Source: Opitutus sp. GAS368 (GTDB taxonomy: Bacteria; Verrucomicrobiota; Verrucomicrobiia; Opitutales; Opitutaceae). Taken from it: DNA of 46,684 nucleotides. Made by a program: the position numbers and the translations under genes. The DNA lies in assembly GCA_945874455.1 (NCBI GenBank), contig CAMCHO010000013.1:1-46684 (forward strand), written 5' to 3'. The notes beneath the pieces were generated by a model, which ran no database searches, was not told where the DNA came from, and was given only the letters and a program-made list of their open reading frames with translations. Positions 17,723-27,335 of this stretch are shown here, piece by piece (position 1 is the first letter of the stretch; each line of letters opens with the position of its first letter).

Positions 17723-19929
17723 ATTATCCCCGGACCCTCGCGTCGGTCGCCGCCTTGGCGGGCGGCTTTCTGTTGGTTGCCGGGGTGGCCGCCGCCGCCG
17801 CCGACTCCCTTGAGACGGTGGCGCGGCCGGCGACGACCCGCGTCAACCCGTTTTACGTGGGCAACCGCGCCCCGTTGCTGCCGGGGCCGTTGGTCAAACT
17901 CCCGATCGGCAGCATCAAACCGCATGGCTGGTTGCGCCAGCAGTTGGAGCTGCAGGCCGGTGGCTATTTCGGCCATCTGCCAGAACTGAGCCGGTTTCTC
18001 ATCAAAGAGGGCAATCCGTGGCTCAGTCCAGTGGGCGAGGGCGAAAAATTCTGGGAAGAGGTGCCGTATTGGTTAAAGGGCTACGGTGACCTCGCCTACG
18101 TCCTCGGTGATCCGAAGATGATCGCGGAGGCGAAGGTGTGGATCAACGGCGTCATCGGCAGCCAGCGGGAGGACGGATGGTTCGGACCGCGCGCCAATAT
18201 CAAGTCGCCGCGCGTCCACAGCACCGGCAAGCCAGACCTGTGGCCGAACATGCCGGTGTTGAACGCGCTGCAGGCCTATCACGAATACTCCGGCGATGAA
18301 CGGGTCATCCGCCTGATGACAAAATATTTTGCGTGGCAACTCGCGGTTCCCGACGCGGATTTTCTTCCGCCCCTGTGGCAGAAACAGCGCGGCGGCGACA
18401 ATATCGCCAGCGTTTACTGGCTCTATAATCGCACGGGCGATCCACGGCTGCTCGAACTGGCGACGAAAATTTTCCACAAGATCGCCAATTGGACCGAGGG
18501 CGTGCCGGATTGGCATAACGTCAATATCACGCAGGCCATGCGCGGGACACCGACCTATTACCTGCAGTCGAAGGATCCGCGGCACCTCGCAGCCCCGGAG
18601 CGCAACTACCAGACCGTGTGGGGGCTCTACGGCCAGGTGCCCGGCGGAATGTTTGGCAGCGACGAAAACTGCCGGCCAGGTTTTGTCACGGCCCGTCAGG
18701 CGGTCGAGACGTGCGGCATCGTTGAGATGATGCATACCTGTGAGGAAATCCTGAAGATCGACGGCAGCCTTTCGTGGGCGGATCGCTGCGAAGACGTCGC
18801 GTTCAACTCCCTCCCCGCCACGACGACGCCCGACTTCCGGGCGCTGCGCTATCTCACCGCGCCCAATCTCGTCGTCTCCAGCAGCAAGAACAAGAGCCCC
18901 AAAATCCAGGACCCGGGTCCCAAGTATCAGATGAATCCGCACGCCCACCGCTGCTGCCAGCTCAACATGGGCCAGGGCTGGCCGTATTATGCCGAGCACC
19001 TCTGGATGGCGACCCCCGACAGCGGCCTCGCCCTCGTCTTTCCGTCAGACTCGATCGTCACCGCGAAGGTCGGCGACGGCACCGAGGTCCGCATCACGGC
19101 GACCACGCGTTATCCCTTCGACGAGGACATCGGGCTGACGCTAGCGCTGCCGCGCACCCAGGAATTTCCGCTGTATCTGCGCGTGCCGGGCTGGTGTGAG
19201 CGGGCGGAACTCTGGATCAACGGCCGACCCATCGCGGTGCAATCGCGGCCCCAGACCTTTCTCCGCATAAATCGGGAGTGGAAAAACGGCGACACCATAA
19301 AACTCCGCTTGCCGATGGAGGTGCGGGTGCGGACCTGGGCCAAAAACGCCCACAGCGTCTCCGTCGATCGCGGCCCGCTCTCCTATTCGTTGAAAATCGC
19401 CGAACGCTACGTGCCCCTCGACGGCGCGCAGGCCATCACCAAAGACTATCTGCCCGACGCCTGGCGCCGGGAATTGACGAAGACACAACTCGCCGCCTGG
19501 CCGGCGTTCGAGATTTTTCCGAACACGCCGTGGAACTACGGGTTGGTTTTTGATCGGGCGGACGTGGCGGCATCGTTCACGTTCGCGAAAAAAACGTGGC
19601 CGGCGGCGAGCAATGTCTGGGGCAGTACGGACGCTCCCGTTGAAATCAAAGCCAAAGGACGCCGGATTCCCGCGTGGCAGGTAGATGAAACCGACCTCGT
19701 GGGTTTGATCGCGGAAAGTCCCGTGCGGTCAGACGAACCCGTTGAAGAAATCACGCTGATCCCGATGGGCGCGGCCCGCTTGAGGATCTCGGCCTTCCCC
19801 GTGATCGACAACGGACCGAACGGAAAACCTTGGACCGCGCCCCCTGAACCGGTCACCAAGGTCACTCCGCGCCAAGCAGCGGCGATGAAGAAAGAGGCGG
19901 AAAAGGCGGCCGCTGCGGACAAGAAATAG
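17719..19929 (+). CDS. GH127-like (DUF1680) beta-L-arabinofuranosidase family enzyme
   Basis: A 736-residue exported enzyme of the DUF1680/GH127 group. A signal peptide (about 1-28) precedes an (alpha/alpha)6 barrel (to about residue 430), then beta-sandwich domains. The zinc/thiolate catalytic set of this family is recognisable: Glu330-x-Cys332 (V-E-T-C-G) and the adjacent Cys412-Cys413 (H-R-C-C-Q). These correspond to the Glu-x-Cys and Cys-Cys of known beta-L-arabinofuranosidases. GH127 and related families cut beta-L-arabinofuranosides, but some act on other sugars. The C-terminus is Lys/Ala-rich. Overlaps the GH28-like gene by 4 bp and precedes a sulfatase by 29 bp. Confidence 0.87.
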   Translation: MNYPRTLASVAALAGGFLLVAGVAAAAADSLETVARPATTRVNPFYVGNRAPLLPGPLVKLPIGSIKPHGWLRQQLELQAGGYFGHLPELSRFLIKEGNPWLSPVGEGEKFWEEVPYWLKGYGDLAYVLGDPKMIAEAKVWINGVIGSQREDGWFGPRANIKSPRVHSTGKPDLWPNMPVLNALQAYHEYSGDERVIRLMTKYFAWQLAVPDADFLPPLWQKQRGGDNIASVYWLYNRTGDPRLLELATKIFHKIANWTEGVPDWHNVNITQAMRGTPTYYLQSKDPRHLAAPERNYQTVWGLYGQVPGGMFGSDENCRPGFVTARQAVETCGIVEMMHTCEEILKIDGSLSWADRCEDVAFNSLPATTTPDFRALRYLTAPNLVVSSSKNKSPKIQDPGPKYQMNPHAHRCCQLNMGQGWPYYAEHLWMATPDSGLALVFPSDSIVTAKVGDGTEVRITATTRYPFDEDIGLTLALPRTQEFPLYLRVPGWCERAELWINGRPIAVQSRPQTFLRINREWKNGDTIKLRLPMEVRVRTWAKNAHSVSVDRGPLSYSLKIAERYVPLDGAQAITKDYLPDAWRRELTKTQLAAWPAFEIFPNTPWNYGLVFDRADVAASFTFAKKTWPAASNVWGSTDAPVEIKAKGRRIPAWQVDETDLVGLIAESPVRSDEPVEEITLIPMGAARLRISAFPVIDNGPNGKPWTAPPEPVTKVTPRQAAAMKKEAEKAAAADKK

Positions 19930-19958
19930 CCGCGACGTTTACACTCAAATAACCACTC

Positions 19959-21356
19959 ATGCCCCAAAACCTCATCGCTCACGTGATCAGACTCGCCCTG
20001 TACGGAGTCGTCGCCTCGGCGGCGTTCGCCGCCACGCCCGCTCCCACCACCGCCGGTCGCCCCAACATCGTGTTCATCCTCGCCGACGACTGGGGCTGGG
20101 GCGATCTCGGATCGCACGGCCACGCGTATCTCAAAACGCCGCACCTCGACCAACTCGCCGCCGCGGGCACCGACTTTCGCCAATTCACCGTCGCCGGCAG
20201 CGTGTGCTCACCCAGTCGCACCGCGCTCATGACCGGACAGTTTCCCGCGCGGTTCAGCATCCACGGGCATTTCGCCACGGTGCAGAGCCATGTACAGCGC
20301 GGGATGCCCGACTGGCTGAACCCGCAGGCGGTGCTGCTGCCGCGACTCTTGCAACAAGCCGGCTACGCGACCGCGCACTACGGAAAATGGCACCTCACCA
20401 ACATCATGGTGCCGGATGCCCCGTTGCCCTCAGAATACGGATACGACACCTACGGCACTTACAATTGTCCCGGCCCGCAGATGCCCGTGCACGACGATGT
20501 GAAGCACTCGATCGCGTTCATCGAAAAAAGCCGCGCGGCCGGGAAGCCGTTCTTCCTCAACCTGTGGATTCACGAACCCCACACGCCGCATTATCCGAAG
20601 CCGGAATACCTGGAAAAATTTGCGCATCTGCCGGACGAGGCCCAGCGGATTTACGCCGCAGTGATCGCCCACGCCGACGCGCGCATCGGCGAACTGCTCG
20701 CCGCGCTGGATCGGCTAGGTCTAGCGAAAAACACCCTTGTGGTCTTCACCTCCGACAACGGCCCCGAAATCACCGGTCCGGCTGATCGCCGCATGGGCGA
20801 AGACGAGTCGACCGGGCCCGGATTCAGCAGCTGGGCCTCCGTCGGCAGCACGGGCGGGCATCGCGGCCGCAAACGTTCCCTGCTGCAGGGCGGCATCGGC
20901 GTACCCTTCATCGCCCGCTGGCCCGGCAAGATCCCCGCCAGCAACGTTGACGACACGACGCCCCTCACGGCCGTGGATCTGCTGCCGACGTTGTGCGCGC
21001 TGGCGGGCGCCCCATTGCCGGGAAGTTACGCCCCTGACGGCGTCGACCAGAGCGAGGCGCTGTTGGGTAAATCCACCTCGCGACGCGCCAAGCCGATCTT
21101 CTGGCAATGGCCGACGCCGGGCAAACCCGGGGACAGTTGGCCGACCCTTGCCGTGCGCGATGGCGACGGAAAACTACTGGTTGGAAAAGATACGAAGCCC
21201 CTCGAGCTTTTCCGTTTTCCTCAGGACCGATGGGAAAAAACCAATGTCGGCGAACAGGATCCCGCCGAGGTGAAGCGCCTCCAGTCGCTCCTTGCCGCTT
21301 GGACGGCGACCCTCCCCCGCCAACCCGATCCGCAGTGTTTTTCCAAAACGCGCTGA
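19959..21356 (+). CDS. S1-family sulfatase, module 1
   Basis: A 465-residue exported sulfatase ending the module 1 operon. Signal peptide is about 1-25. The metal motif is A-D-D-W-G-W-G-D-L-G, the formylglycine motif C-S-P-S-R starts at Cys83, and G-K-W-H-L and T-S-D-N-G-P are intact. Only 29 bp separate it from the GH127-like gene, so it is likely co-expressed and desulfates the same glycan. The 659-bp space that follows suggests the operon ends here. Confidence 0.93.
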   Translation: MPQNLIAHVIRLALYGVVASAAFAATPAPTTAGRPNIVFILADDWGWGDLGSHGHAYLKTPHLDQLAAAGTDFRQFTVAGSVCSPSRTALMTGQFPARFSIHGHFATVQSHVQRGMPDWLNPQAVLLPRLLQQAGYATAHYGKWHLTNIMVPDAPLPSEYGYDTYGTYNCPGPQMPVHDDVKHSIAFIEKSRAAGKPFFLNLWIHEPHTPHYPKPEYLEKFAHLPDEAQRIYAAVIAHADARIGELLAALDRLGLAKNTLVVFTSDNGPEITGPADRRMGEDESTGPGFSSWASVGSTGGHRGRKRSLLQGGIGVPFIARWPGKIPASNVDDTTPLTAVDLLPTLCALAGAPLPGSYAPDGVDQSEALLGKSTSRRAKPIFWQWPTPGKPGDSWPTLAVRDGDGKLLVGKDTKPLELFRFPQDRWEKTNVGEQDPAEVKRLQSLLAAWTATLPRQPDPQCFSKTR

Positions 21357-21487
21357 GCCCAGCCACACGTCGGGACCTTTCGCGCCGCACAAACATGGTT
21401 CGCAGGGAAGAGTGAGTCACGACCGCGGAGAGGACTCCGGCATTGCTCCACGGATTCAACGTGGATCGCACCGATCGAAATGGCGGA

Positions 21488-21565
21488 CCTCCCACAGATT
21501 CAGAAACGCCACAGATGTTAAACTAGAATGCCGACCATCTGCGGTCTCTTTGAATCTGCGGGAGG
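21488..21565. repeat. Imperfect 30-bp-arm inverted repeat
   Basis: The arms 21488-21517 and 21536-21565 pair at 24 of 30 positions around an 18-base loop. The arms contain CACAGATT and CACAGATG-like words, a style seen in REP-like intergenic hairpins. No T-run follows, so a simple intrinsic terminator is unlikely, though a role in transcript ending or stability after the module 1 sulfatase is possible. Confidence 0.55.
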
Positions 21566-21680
21566 CCCAAACCAGGAACCAAGAAACAGTCCCATGACAG
21601 AGGGATAAAACCGGGTATTCTCTGCGTCTTTGCTCGGTCCCTGCGGTGTCAAAGGCTTGGGGCGACTGAATCTCCCAAAC

Positions 21681-21800
21681 ACCAACCCTCCACCCACTCC
21701 AAATTGGGGATCTATTTTTAGAAGGCCGGACCTCGCGAATCAGAATCGTGTGTCAGAATCGGGACCACCAGCAACCAGCGGGTTGACCCCTTCCGGCTCC
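21681..21800 (+). repeat. Dispersed element, partial copy
   Basis: It shares two blocks with 35671-35712 (around CCAAATTGGGG) and 35849-35915 (around GACCTCGCGAATC, then CAGCAACCAGC-GGTTGACC). Here the blocks are adjacent; in the other copy about 135 bp separate them. The terminal 25 bp (21769-21793) match 35523-35547 exactly in reverse complement. Only one end of the inverted-repeat pair is found here. Confidence 0.65.
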
Positions 21801-22015
21801 CGTGCAGCGGCTTGAATCATCCTGGCAGCAATGCGGCGAGGTCATCGTGCGGTCGGGCGTTGACGTGTGCGGCCTTGATCATCGCGTCGGCGGCCCCGAG
21901 GATGGCTGTCAAAGTCGGGCAAAATACTCAGGGGCTTGCGTCGTGTGTTATTCTCCGGTTTCCGAACTCAGTATCCTGCGCAATTTCCCGTCCTGCCGCC
22001 GCTGCACCACCCGCC

Positions 22016-22555
22016 ATGCCCCCAGCCGATCCTGCAATTGCCCGGTGGTATGCCGACGAGCTGCAACCGCACGAAGCGCCACTGCGGGCCTGGCTGGCAA
22101 GTCGCTTCCCCAATCTCGCCGACGCGGATGACATCGTACAGGAATCGGTGATGCGGGTGCTGAGGGCGCGGGGCAGCGGGCCGATTCTATCGCCCAAGTC
22201 TCTGCTTTTCGTCGCCGCCCGCAACCTCGCCCTCAACCGTTTGCGCGACGCGCAGCGCGAACCGGTGCAATCTTTAGCGGATTTCGACCTCGGCGGTGTC
22301 TTAGATGAGCATGAGGACATCCGTGAAACCGTCGCCCGTCTGGAGGAATTTCGCGTGCTGATCGAAGCCATCCAGTCGCTGCCGAAGCGCTGCCGGCAGG
22401 TCATGACCCTGCGGCGGATTTACGGTCTTTCGCAGAAAGAAGTGGCGGCCCAACTCGGCATATCGGAACACACCGTCGAGGCTCAGAGCACCATCGGCCT
22501 CGACAAATGCGCGGAATTTTTCCGGGCGCGTGGGCACGTCTCCCGTCGATCATGA
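22016..22555 (+). CDS. ECF RNA polymerase sigma factor, module 2
   Basis: A 179-residue FecI-like ECF sigma factor. Region 2 contains D-A-D-D-I-V-Q-E-S-V and region 4 L-P-K-R-C-R-Q-V-M-T-L-R with helix-turn-helix L-S-Q-K-E-V-A-A-Q-L-G-I-S. The Met at 22016 gives the usual length; an in-frame ATG at 21812 would add 68 non-conserved residues. Its stop overlaps the FecR start as ATGA. It closely resembles the module 1 sigma in region 4, so target promoters may overlap. It should drive the receptor and enzymes that follow. Confidence 0.9.
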   Translation: MPPADPAIARWYADELQPHEAPLRAWLASRFPNLADADDIVQESVMRVLRARGSGPILSPKSLLFVAARNLALNRLRDAQREPVQSLADFDLGGVLDEHEDIRETVARLEEFRVLIEAIQSLPKRCRQVMTLRRIYGLSQKEVAAQLGISEHTVEAQSTIGLDKCAEFFRARGHVSRRS

Positions 22556-23598
22556 ATGAACGCCTGCCACCATCCCCCAATCACCGCGCCATCGAGCGGG
22601 AGGCTGCTGCCTGGGTCGTGCGGGAAGAGCGCGGTCTCACGGCGGCGGAGCAGGACGCGCTGTCACACTGGCTCGCCGCCGATCCCAGCCACGGTGAGAT
22701 CCTGCGCGAGCGGCGTTGGGCGTGGCGGGAGTTCGATCGCATCGCCGGTTTGCCCGCGACCCTGACCCCGGCGCCCGATCCCGATTTGCTCGCCCCACGC
22801 GCGGCCCGATCCAAGGGTTCTTCGCCTCGGTGGCGGGTGTTCGCCTGGGTTTCGGCTGCTGCGGCGGCGGCGACCATCCTGCTGTGGGTCGCCGAAGCGC
22901 CCCGCAAGGTTCCCTCCGGACAACTCGCACCTTCGCGGCTCTCGACGGCCCTGGCCGCCCCGTGCGAGCAGCGCACCCTCGAGGATGGCTCGCTCGTGCA
23001 ACTTAACCGCGGTGCGCAACTCAGCATCGATTTCACGGCCGGCGTGCGGCGGGTCCGACTGATGCGGGGCGAGGCGCACTTCGCTGTCGCCAAGAATCCG
23101 GAGCGACCCTTCGTCGTGGAGGCGGGAGGCGTCACCGTCCGGGCGGTCGGTACAGCTTTCAATGTCCAGCTCACCTCGGCGGCGGTGGAGATCGTCGTGG
23201 CGGAGGGTCGCGTGGCAGTTGACCGCGAGGCCGAGGCTCATTCGAACCCGATGGCATCTGTGCTGGATGCGCATCAGCGGGTCGTCGTCCCCCTGCGCGA
23301 AACCGGGCTTGGCCCGCCGGCGGTCACCTTGAGCGAGGCGGAACTCACCGCCCGTCTCGTCTGGCAGCCCCGGATGCTGGATTTTACCGATGCGCCGCTC
23401 GCGAGCGTCGTGGAGGAATTGAATCGGCGGAACCCGGTGCAACTCGTCCCGGAGTCCGCGGCGCTGCGCGAACTGCGGGTCAATGCCAGCATCCGCTCGG
23501 ACAACGTGGAAGGATTCGTCCGTCTGCTGGAGTCGAGTTTCGACCTGCGGGCGGAGTGGCGCAGCGAGACGGAGATTGTCCTGCGCCGCGTCCGTTAA
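22552..23598 (+). CDS. FecR-family anti-sigma factor, module 2
   Basis: A 348-residue regulator, the same length as its module 1 counterpart. The cytoplasmic sigma-binding domain has A-A-A-W-V-V-R-E-E-R-G-L. One transmembrane helix lies at about residues 95-114. The periplasmic FecR core has L-E-D-G-S-L-V-Q-L-N-R-G and R-A-V-G-T-A-F-N-V. The C-terminal DUF4974-like module has F-T-D-A-P-L-A-S-V-V-E-E-L-N-R. Coupled to the sigma gene by a 4-bp overlap. The receptor begins 76 bp downstream, so a separate sigma-dependent promoter could lie in that gap. Confidence 0.92.
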   Translation: MNERLPPSPNHRAIEREAAAWVVREERGLTAAEQDALSHWLAADPSHGEILRERRWAWREFDRIAGLPATLTPAPDPDLLAPRAARSKGSSPRWRVFAWVSAAAAAATILLWVAEAPRKVPSGQLAPSRLSTALAAPCEQRTLEDGSLVQLNRGAQLSIDFTAGVRRVRLMRGEAHFAVAKNPERPFVVEAGGVTVRAVGTAFNVQLTSAAVEIVVAEGRVAVDREAEAHSNPMASVLDAHQRVVVPLRETGLGPPAVTLSEAELTARLVWQPRMLDFTDAPLASVVEELNRRNPVQLVPESAALRELRVNASIRSDNVEGFVRLLESSFDLRAEWRSETEIVLRRVR

Positions 23599-23674
23599 TC
23601 CGGCGAAATGAGGCGGGCGTAATTCTTTTCCATCCGACTTAGCGGAAATCTCCGTGGCTGGGGTCATAGGGGGT

Positions 23675-26600
23675 ATGAACCGTGCAAACCCCGCCTCGCC
23701 CCGAGCGCCACGACGCCGACTGTCGCACCTACGAATCGCTGCCCTCGGCCTGTTGCTGCTGGGTTCTATCTCAGGTCTTCTGTGCGCCTCAGACGCGGCA
23801 CGCGACTTTGACCTACCGGCCGGTCAGGCGCGCGACACGCTCAAGCGTTTTGCCGCTCAGGCGCAGGTGGAGATCGTCTTCCCGAGCGAGAACACTCTCG
23901 GCGTGGCGACGAACGCCGTCCGGGGTCGCCTCTCCCCCGAGGAAGCGATAGCCGCGCTGCTGGCGGGCACAAATCTGACCGCGACGCGCGAACCCAAGAC
24001 TGGCTCTTATTCAGTCCGCCCGAGGCCCTCCGATCCAAACGGGCCAAGGGCGGCGCAAGAGATCGCCAGCCCGAAGCCAACCGCCAACACCTCCTCCCCA
24101 AGTCCGACGAAACAGTCCGCCGCAGGATCCATCATCGAACTCTCCCCTTTCGTCACCAGCGAAAAGTCGGTCACCGGTTATGCCGCCACCGAAACGCTCT
24201 CGGGCACGCGCATGCGCACGGATCTCAAGGATGTCAGCGCCTCCCTCTCCATCCTCACCCCGGAGTTTCTCCAGGATCTCGGCGTTACCTCCTTTGAAAA
24301 GGCCCTGGAATACACACCCAGCGTCAACCTCGACCAGGGCGATGCCATCGGCAACGGCGGCGTCGCGCTTCGTGGCAGCAACGGCCAGTCCTTTTCCATC
24401 CGCGGCTTTGCGGGCAGTGTGACTGGGGATCAGAGTATCTCCAACGACTTTTTCGCCAGCGCCGGCCCGAACGATATCTACAACACCGAGCGCGTCACTC
24501 TTTCCCTCGGGCCCAACGCGCTGCTTATCGGCGTCGGTAGTCCCCAAGGCGCGGTCGTAACCTCCACCAAGCGCGCCAAGCTCACAAGAACCGCCACCAA
24601 GGTCTTCCTTCAAGGGGACCACTGGGGATCCCACCGTGCTTCGTTTGACCATGACCAGCCGATCATTGCCGGGAGACTCGGTCTCCGCCTCAACGGTCTT
24701 TACGATCGGCAACGCGAGTTTCGGGGCAACGAAGGCAAGAACCAGGAGCGCGTCACGCTCAGCGTCGTCGCCAAGCCGTGGGAAAACACGAAGGTCACGG
24801 TCAATCATGAGAACTACGACACCGCCTTAAACAACGCCGCGCTGGTCTGGGGCTTCGACGGTGCTGCGCTCGCGTGGATGGCCGCCGGCAAACCCGTCGT
24901 CGGCAACGACCCCAGGAACTACCTTTTGAACAACAACGCCCAGAGCCAGGTGCTCGTCCGCGGCCTGAGCCTCGCCAATCCGCTCGTGAACATGCGCGCC
25001 CAGCGGACGATACCCGCCGCCATCTTTGGCGGCGTCTCCAGCAACAACTACATGTCCCTGCGCCCCTGGGAGACCTTCGGCCTCAGGCAGGATAACTATC
25101 TGTACGGCGGCACGCGGACGAATCCACCCAACAAACAGCGCGGCAACTGGACCCACCTCTTCCTCGAACAAAAGCTCGCCCCCAACCTCTACCTCGAACT
25201 CGCCGGTGCCCGCGCCCGACACCACCGCGACCTCGACCAGAACAACCAAACGCTGGTCACCATCGATCCCAACCCAAGGCTGAGCAACGGTTCGCCCAAC
25301 CCCGGCTACCTCGTCCCCTACAACGATAGCGGTGTGATGCTCTCTCTCGTCGAGGACGCCAAGAGCGACGAGTACCGCGCCACCGTGTCCTACGAGCTCG
25401 ACCTCGCCCGCCGCAGCCAATGGCTCGGACGCCATAGCTTTTCGCTCCTCGGACAGACCGGCACGAGCTACTTTACCCGCGACAGCATGCGCGTCTTCAA
25501 CCTCGCCACGATCGGCCGCGCCGGCTGGGGCAATGCCGCCACAGCCAACGTCAACCGGTTTAACGTCCGGCACTATTTTCTCAACGGAAACGTCCCTGAA
25601 TTCTGGGCCGCCTCCGAACTCATGGACCATGCCAAGGAGATCTCCGCCTACGGCAGTCTCATCGGCGCCGCCGAAAACGACCGCTCTCCGGTCGATCTCC
25701 GCCTCCTGCCCTTTACCACCCCCATCCACAACAAATCCACCACCGACAGTCTCTCCCTCGGCTGGCAGGCCCGCTGGTTGAGAGACCGGCTGGTCACCCT
25801 TTTCGGCTATCGCACGGATCACCTCACGGCCTATGGCGCCCCGACCTCGCAGAATCTCATCCTACCCGAGACGGTCGGCAAATCCACCAGTGCCACCTAT
25901 GACTACCGGTTCTTCGACCTCGCCAGCGACGTGAAACCCATCCAGTTCGGCAATGACAACCGCGGTATTTCGCGCACCCACGGCGCCATGTTCCACGTCT
26001 TCTCCTGGCTCAGCCTGGGCTACACCCGTTCCGACAACTTCACTCCGGGCAGGCCCACTATCCCGACGCCCATCGGCACCTCCTATTCCAATCCCAGCGG
26101 CGAGACCCAGGACTTCAGCGCCAATCTTTATCTGTTGGACAATAAGCTGTCCGTTCGTCTCACGCACTTTGACACCACCGCCAGAAATCAAATCTACATC
26201 GTCGGCACGAAATACGGGGGAGCCCGAAACATCCTGCAACGCCTCCAAGACAATTATAAGACCGCGGGCGATTCGCACTTCCAAGCGATGCAGAGTCTCT
26301 ACCCGGTGCAAAACCAATCCCCTCCCGACGTGCGCGACACCAAAGCTACCGGGTGGGAGCTGACGGTCGTCTACAACCCCACCCGGCAGTGGCGGGTCGC
26401 CCTCTCCGGCAGTTCCAACAAGAACACGCTCTTCGTCGACGACAAGTATGCCGGCCTCTACCTCTTCACCGACACCGCCTTCGAAGGCCTCGGCACCTGG
26501 CGCACCCTGGCCGACGAACTCCAACGAGTAGCTTCCAGCACCGCCTCTAGGTATTTCGACCTCAATCCCACCAATAGCGCCGATCGCCAGAAGGCCCAGG

Positions 26601-27103
26601 ACGACGCCACTTACATTAGGCTGCAGGCCGACAGCATGGAGAGAAGCTACCGCGACGGTCAGCAGCTCCTCGGCCGAAGCCAGATTCGCAACGGCGGCCA
26701 ATACAACTTCAACGGCCTCACCGCCTACGACTTCACCGAAGGCAGACTCAAGGGATGGACCATGGGCGGCAACTTCCGCTGGCGCTCCGCCCCCATCGTA
26801 GGCTACCGCCGGCTGCTGGACACCAGCGGCCGCCCTGGGCTTCAGACCGCTAAGCTTCCTCTCATGGGCAAGGACACGTGGGACTTTGGCGCTCTGATCG
26901 CGTGGCGCCACAAGCTGGGCAGAAAAGTCGATTTCCGAGTCCAGCTCAACATTCAGAACCTCCTCAACGAAACCGATCCCCTCCTCACCGCTATCGATAC
27001 CGATACGAATGCGGTCTATGGCACCGCCAACGCCGAAGTCCCGGTCTACTACACACTACGGCGCCCTCGCAATTTTGTCCTCAGCACCACCTTCGAGTTC
27101 TGA
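23675..27103 (+). CDS. STN-domain TonB-dependent receptor, module 2
   Basis: A 1142-residue outer-membrane receptor. Signal segment is about 15-40 (Leu-rich). The STN domain spans about 44-114 (F-D-L-P-A-G-Q-A-R-D-T-L). A Ser/Pro/Thr linker leads to L-S-P-F-V-T-S, the plug (G-T-R-M-R-T-D-L-K-D-V-S-A-S) and a barrel ending F-V-L-S-T-T-F-E-F. The ATG at 23675 is preceded by a purine-rich TAGGGGGT that can act as ribosome binding site; a GTG at 23654 is the alternative. Similar throughout to the module 1 receptor but clearly diverged, so it probably binds a different glycan. Confidence 0.92.
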   Translation: MNRANPASPRAPRRRLSHLRIAALGLLLLGSISGLLCASDAARDFDLPAGQARDTLKRFAAQAQVEIVFPSENTLGVATNAVRGRLSPEEAIAALLAGTNLTATREPKTGSYSVRPRPSDPNGPRAAQEIASPKPTANTSSPSPTKQSAAGSIIELSPFVTSEKSVTGYAATETLSGTRMRTDLKDVSASLSILTPEFLQDLGVTSFEKALEYTPSVNLDQGDAIGNGGVALRGSNGQSFSIRGFAGSVTGDQSISNDFFASAGPNDIYNTERVTLSLGPNALLIGVGSPQGAVVTSTKRAKLTRTATKVFLQGDHWGSHRASFDHDQPIIAGRLGLRLNGLYDRQREFRGNEGKNQERVTLSVVAKPWENTKVTVNHENYDTALNNAALVWGFDGAALAWMAAGKPVVGNDPRNYLLNNNAQSQVLVRGLSLANPLVNMRAQRTIPAAIFGGVSSNNYMSLRPWETFGLRQDNYLYGGTRTNPPNKQRGNWTHLFLEQKLAPNLYLELAGARARHHRDLDQNNQTLVTIDPNPRLSNGSPNPGYLVPYNDSGVMLSLVEDAKSDEYRATVSYELDLARRSQWLGRHSFSLLGQTGTSYFTRDSMRVFNLATIGRAGWGNAATANVNRFNVRHYFLNGNVPEFWAASELMDHAKEISAYGSLIGAAENDRSPVDLRLLPFTTPIHNKSTTDSLSLGWQARWLRDRLVTLFGYRTDHLTAYGAPTSQNLILPETVGKSTSATYDYRFFDLASDVKPIQFGNDNRGISRTHGAMFHVFSWLSLGYTRSDNFTPGRPTIPTPIGTSYSNPSGETQDFSANLYLLDNKLSVRLTHFDTTARNQIYIVGTKYGGARNILQRLQDNYKTAGDSHFQAMQSLYPVQNQSPPDVRDTKATGWELTVVYNPTRQWRVALSGSSNKNTLFVDDKYAGLYLFTDTAFEGLGTWRTLADELQRVASSTASRYFDLNPTNSADRQKAQDDATYIRLQADSMERSYRDGQQLLGRSQIRNGGQYNFNGLTAYDFTEGRLKGWTMGGNFRWRSAPIVGYRRLLDTSGRPGLQTAKLPLMGKDTWDFGALIAWRHKLGRKVDFRVQLNIQNLLNETDPLLTAIDTDTNAVYGTANAEVPVYYTLRRPRNFVLSTTFEF

Positions 27104-27138
27104 TCGAACCGATCTGCCCAAACTCCGATAACGATTGC

Positions 27139-27309
27139 ATGCATCGTCGCTCCTTTCTCACCACGGTCGGCAGCGCCACGGCCGGGTTTGCCTTCGCCCG
27201 CGCCGCGCACAGCGCTACTGCCACCGCCGTGCCCTCGTATCTGCGCTCGCAGGCCTCGCTCTACGCCAAGGACGGCTCGCCCTACCTTTCTACTGAATCG
27301 TTGGCATAG
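27139..27309 (+). pseudogene. Tat-signal stump of a truncated exported protein
   Basis: A 56-residue frame starts H-R-R-S-F-L-T-T-V-G, a clear Tat signal, and runs A-V-P-S-Y-L-R-S-Q-A-S-L-Y-A-K-D before ending at TAG. That mature start resembles the opening of some GH29 alpha-L-fucosidase-like proteins, but this rests on memory and is weak. The body of the gene is missing; a sulfatase starts 26 bp on. It follows the receptor by 35 bp, where the first enzyme of the operon would sit. Most likely an enzyme gene truncated by deletion. Confidence 0.55.
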
Positions 27310-27335
27310 AAACCGCCCAACCCATCAATAATTCC

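Larger units (their letters stand above)
21357..22015. other. Intergenic region with repeats between modules 1 and 2
   Basis: No convincing gene is present in this 659-bp stretch. It holds a long imperfect hairpin (21488-21565) and a partial copy (21681-21800) of the dispersed element seen again at 35523-35909. A moderately A/T-rich part (about 21920-21990) lies close to the sigma factor start and probably carries its promoter. No box could be assigned with confidence. Confidence 0.6.
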
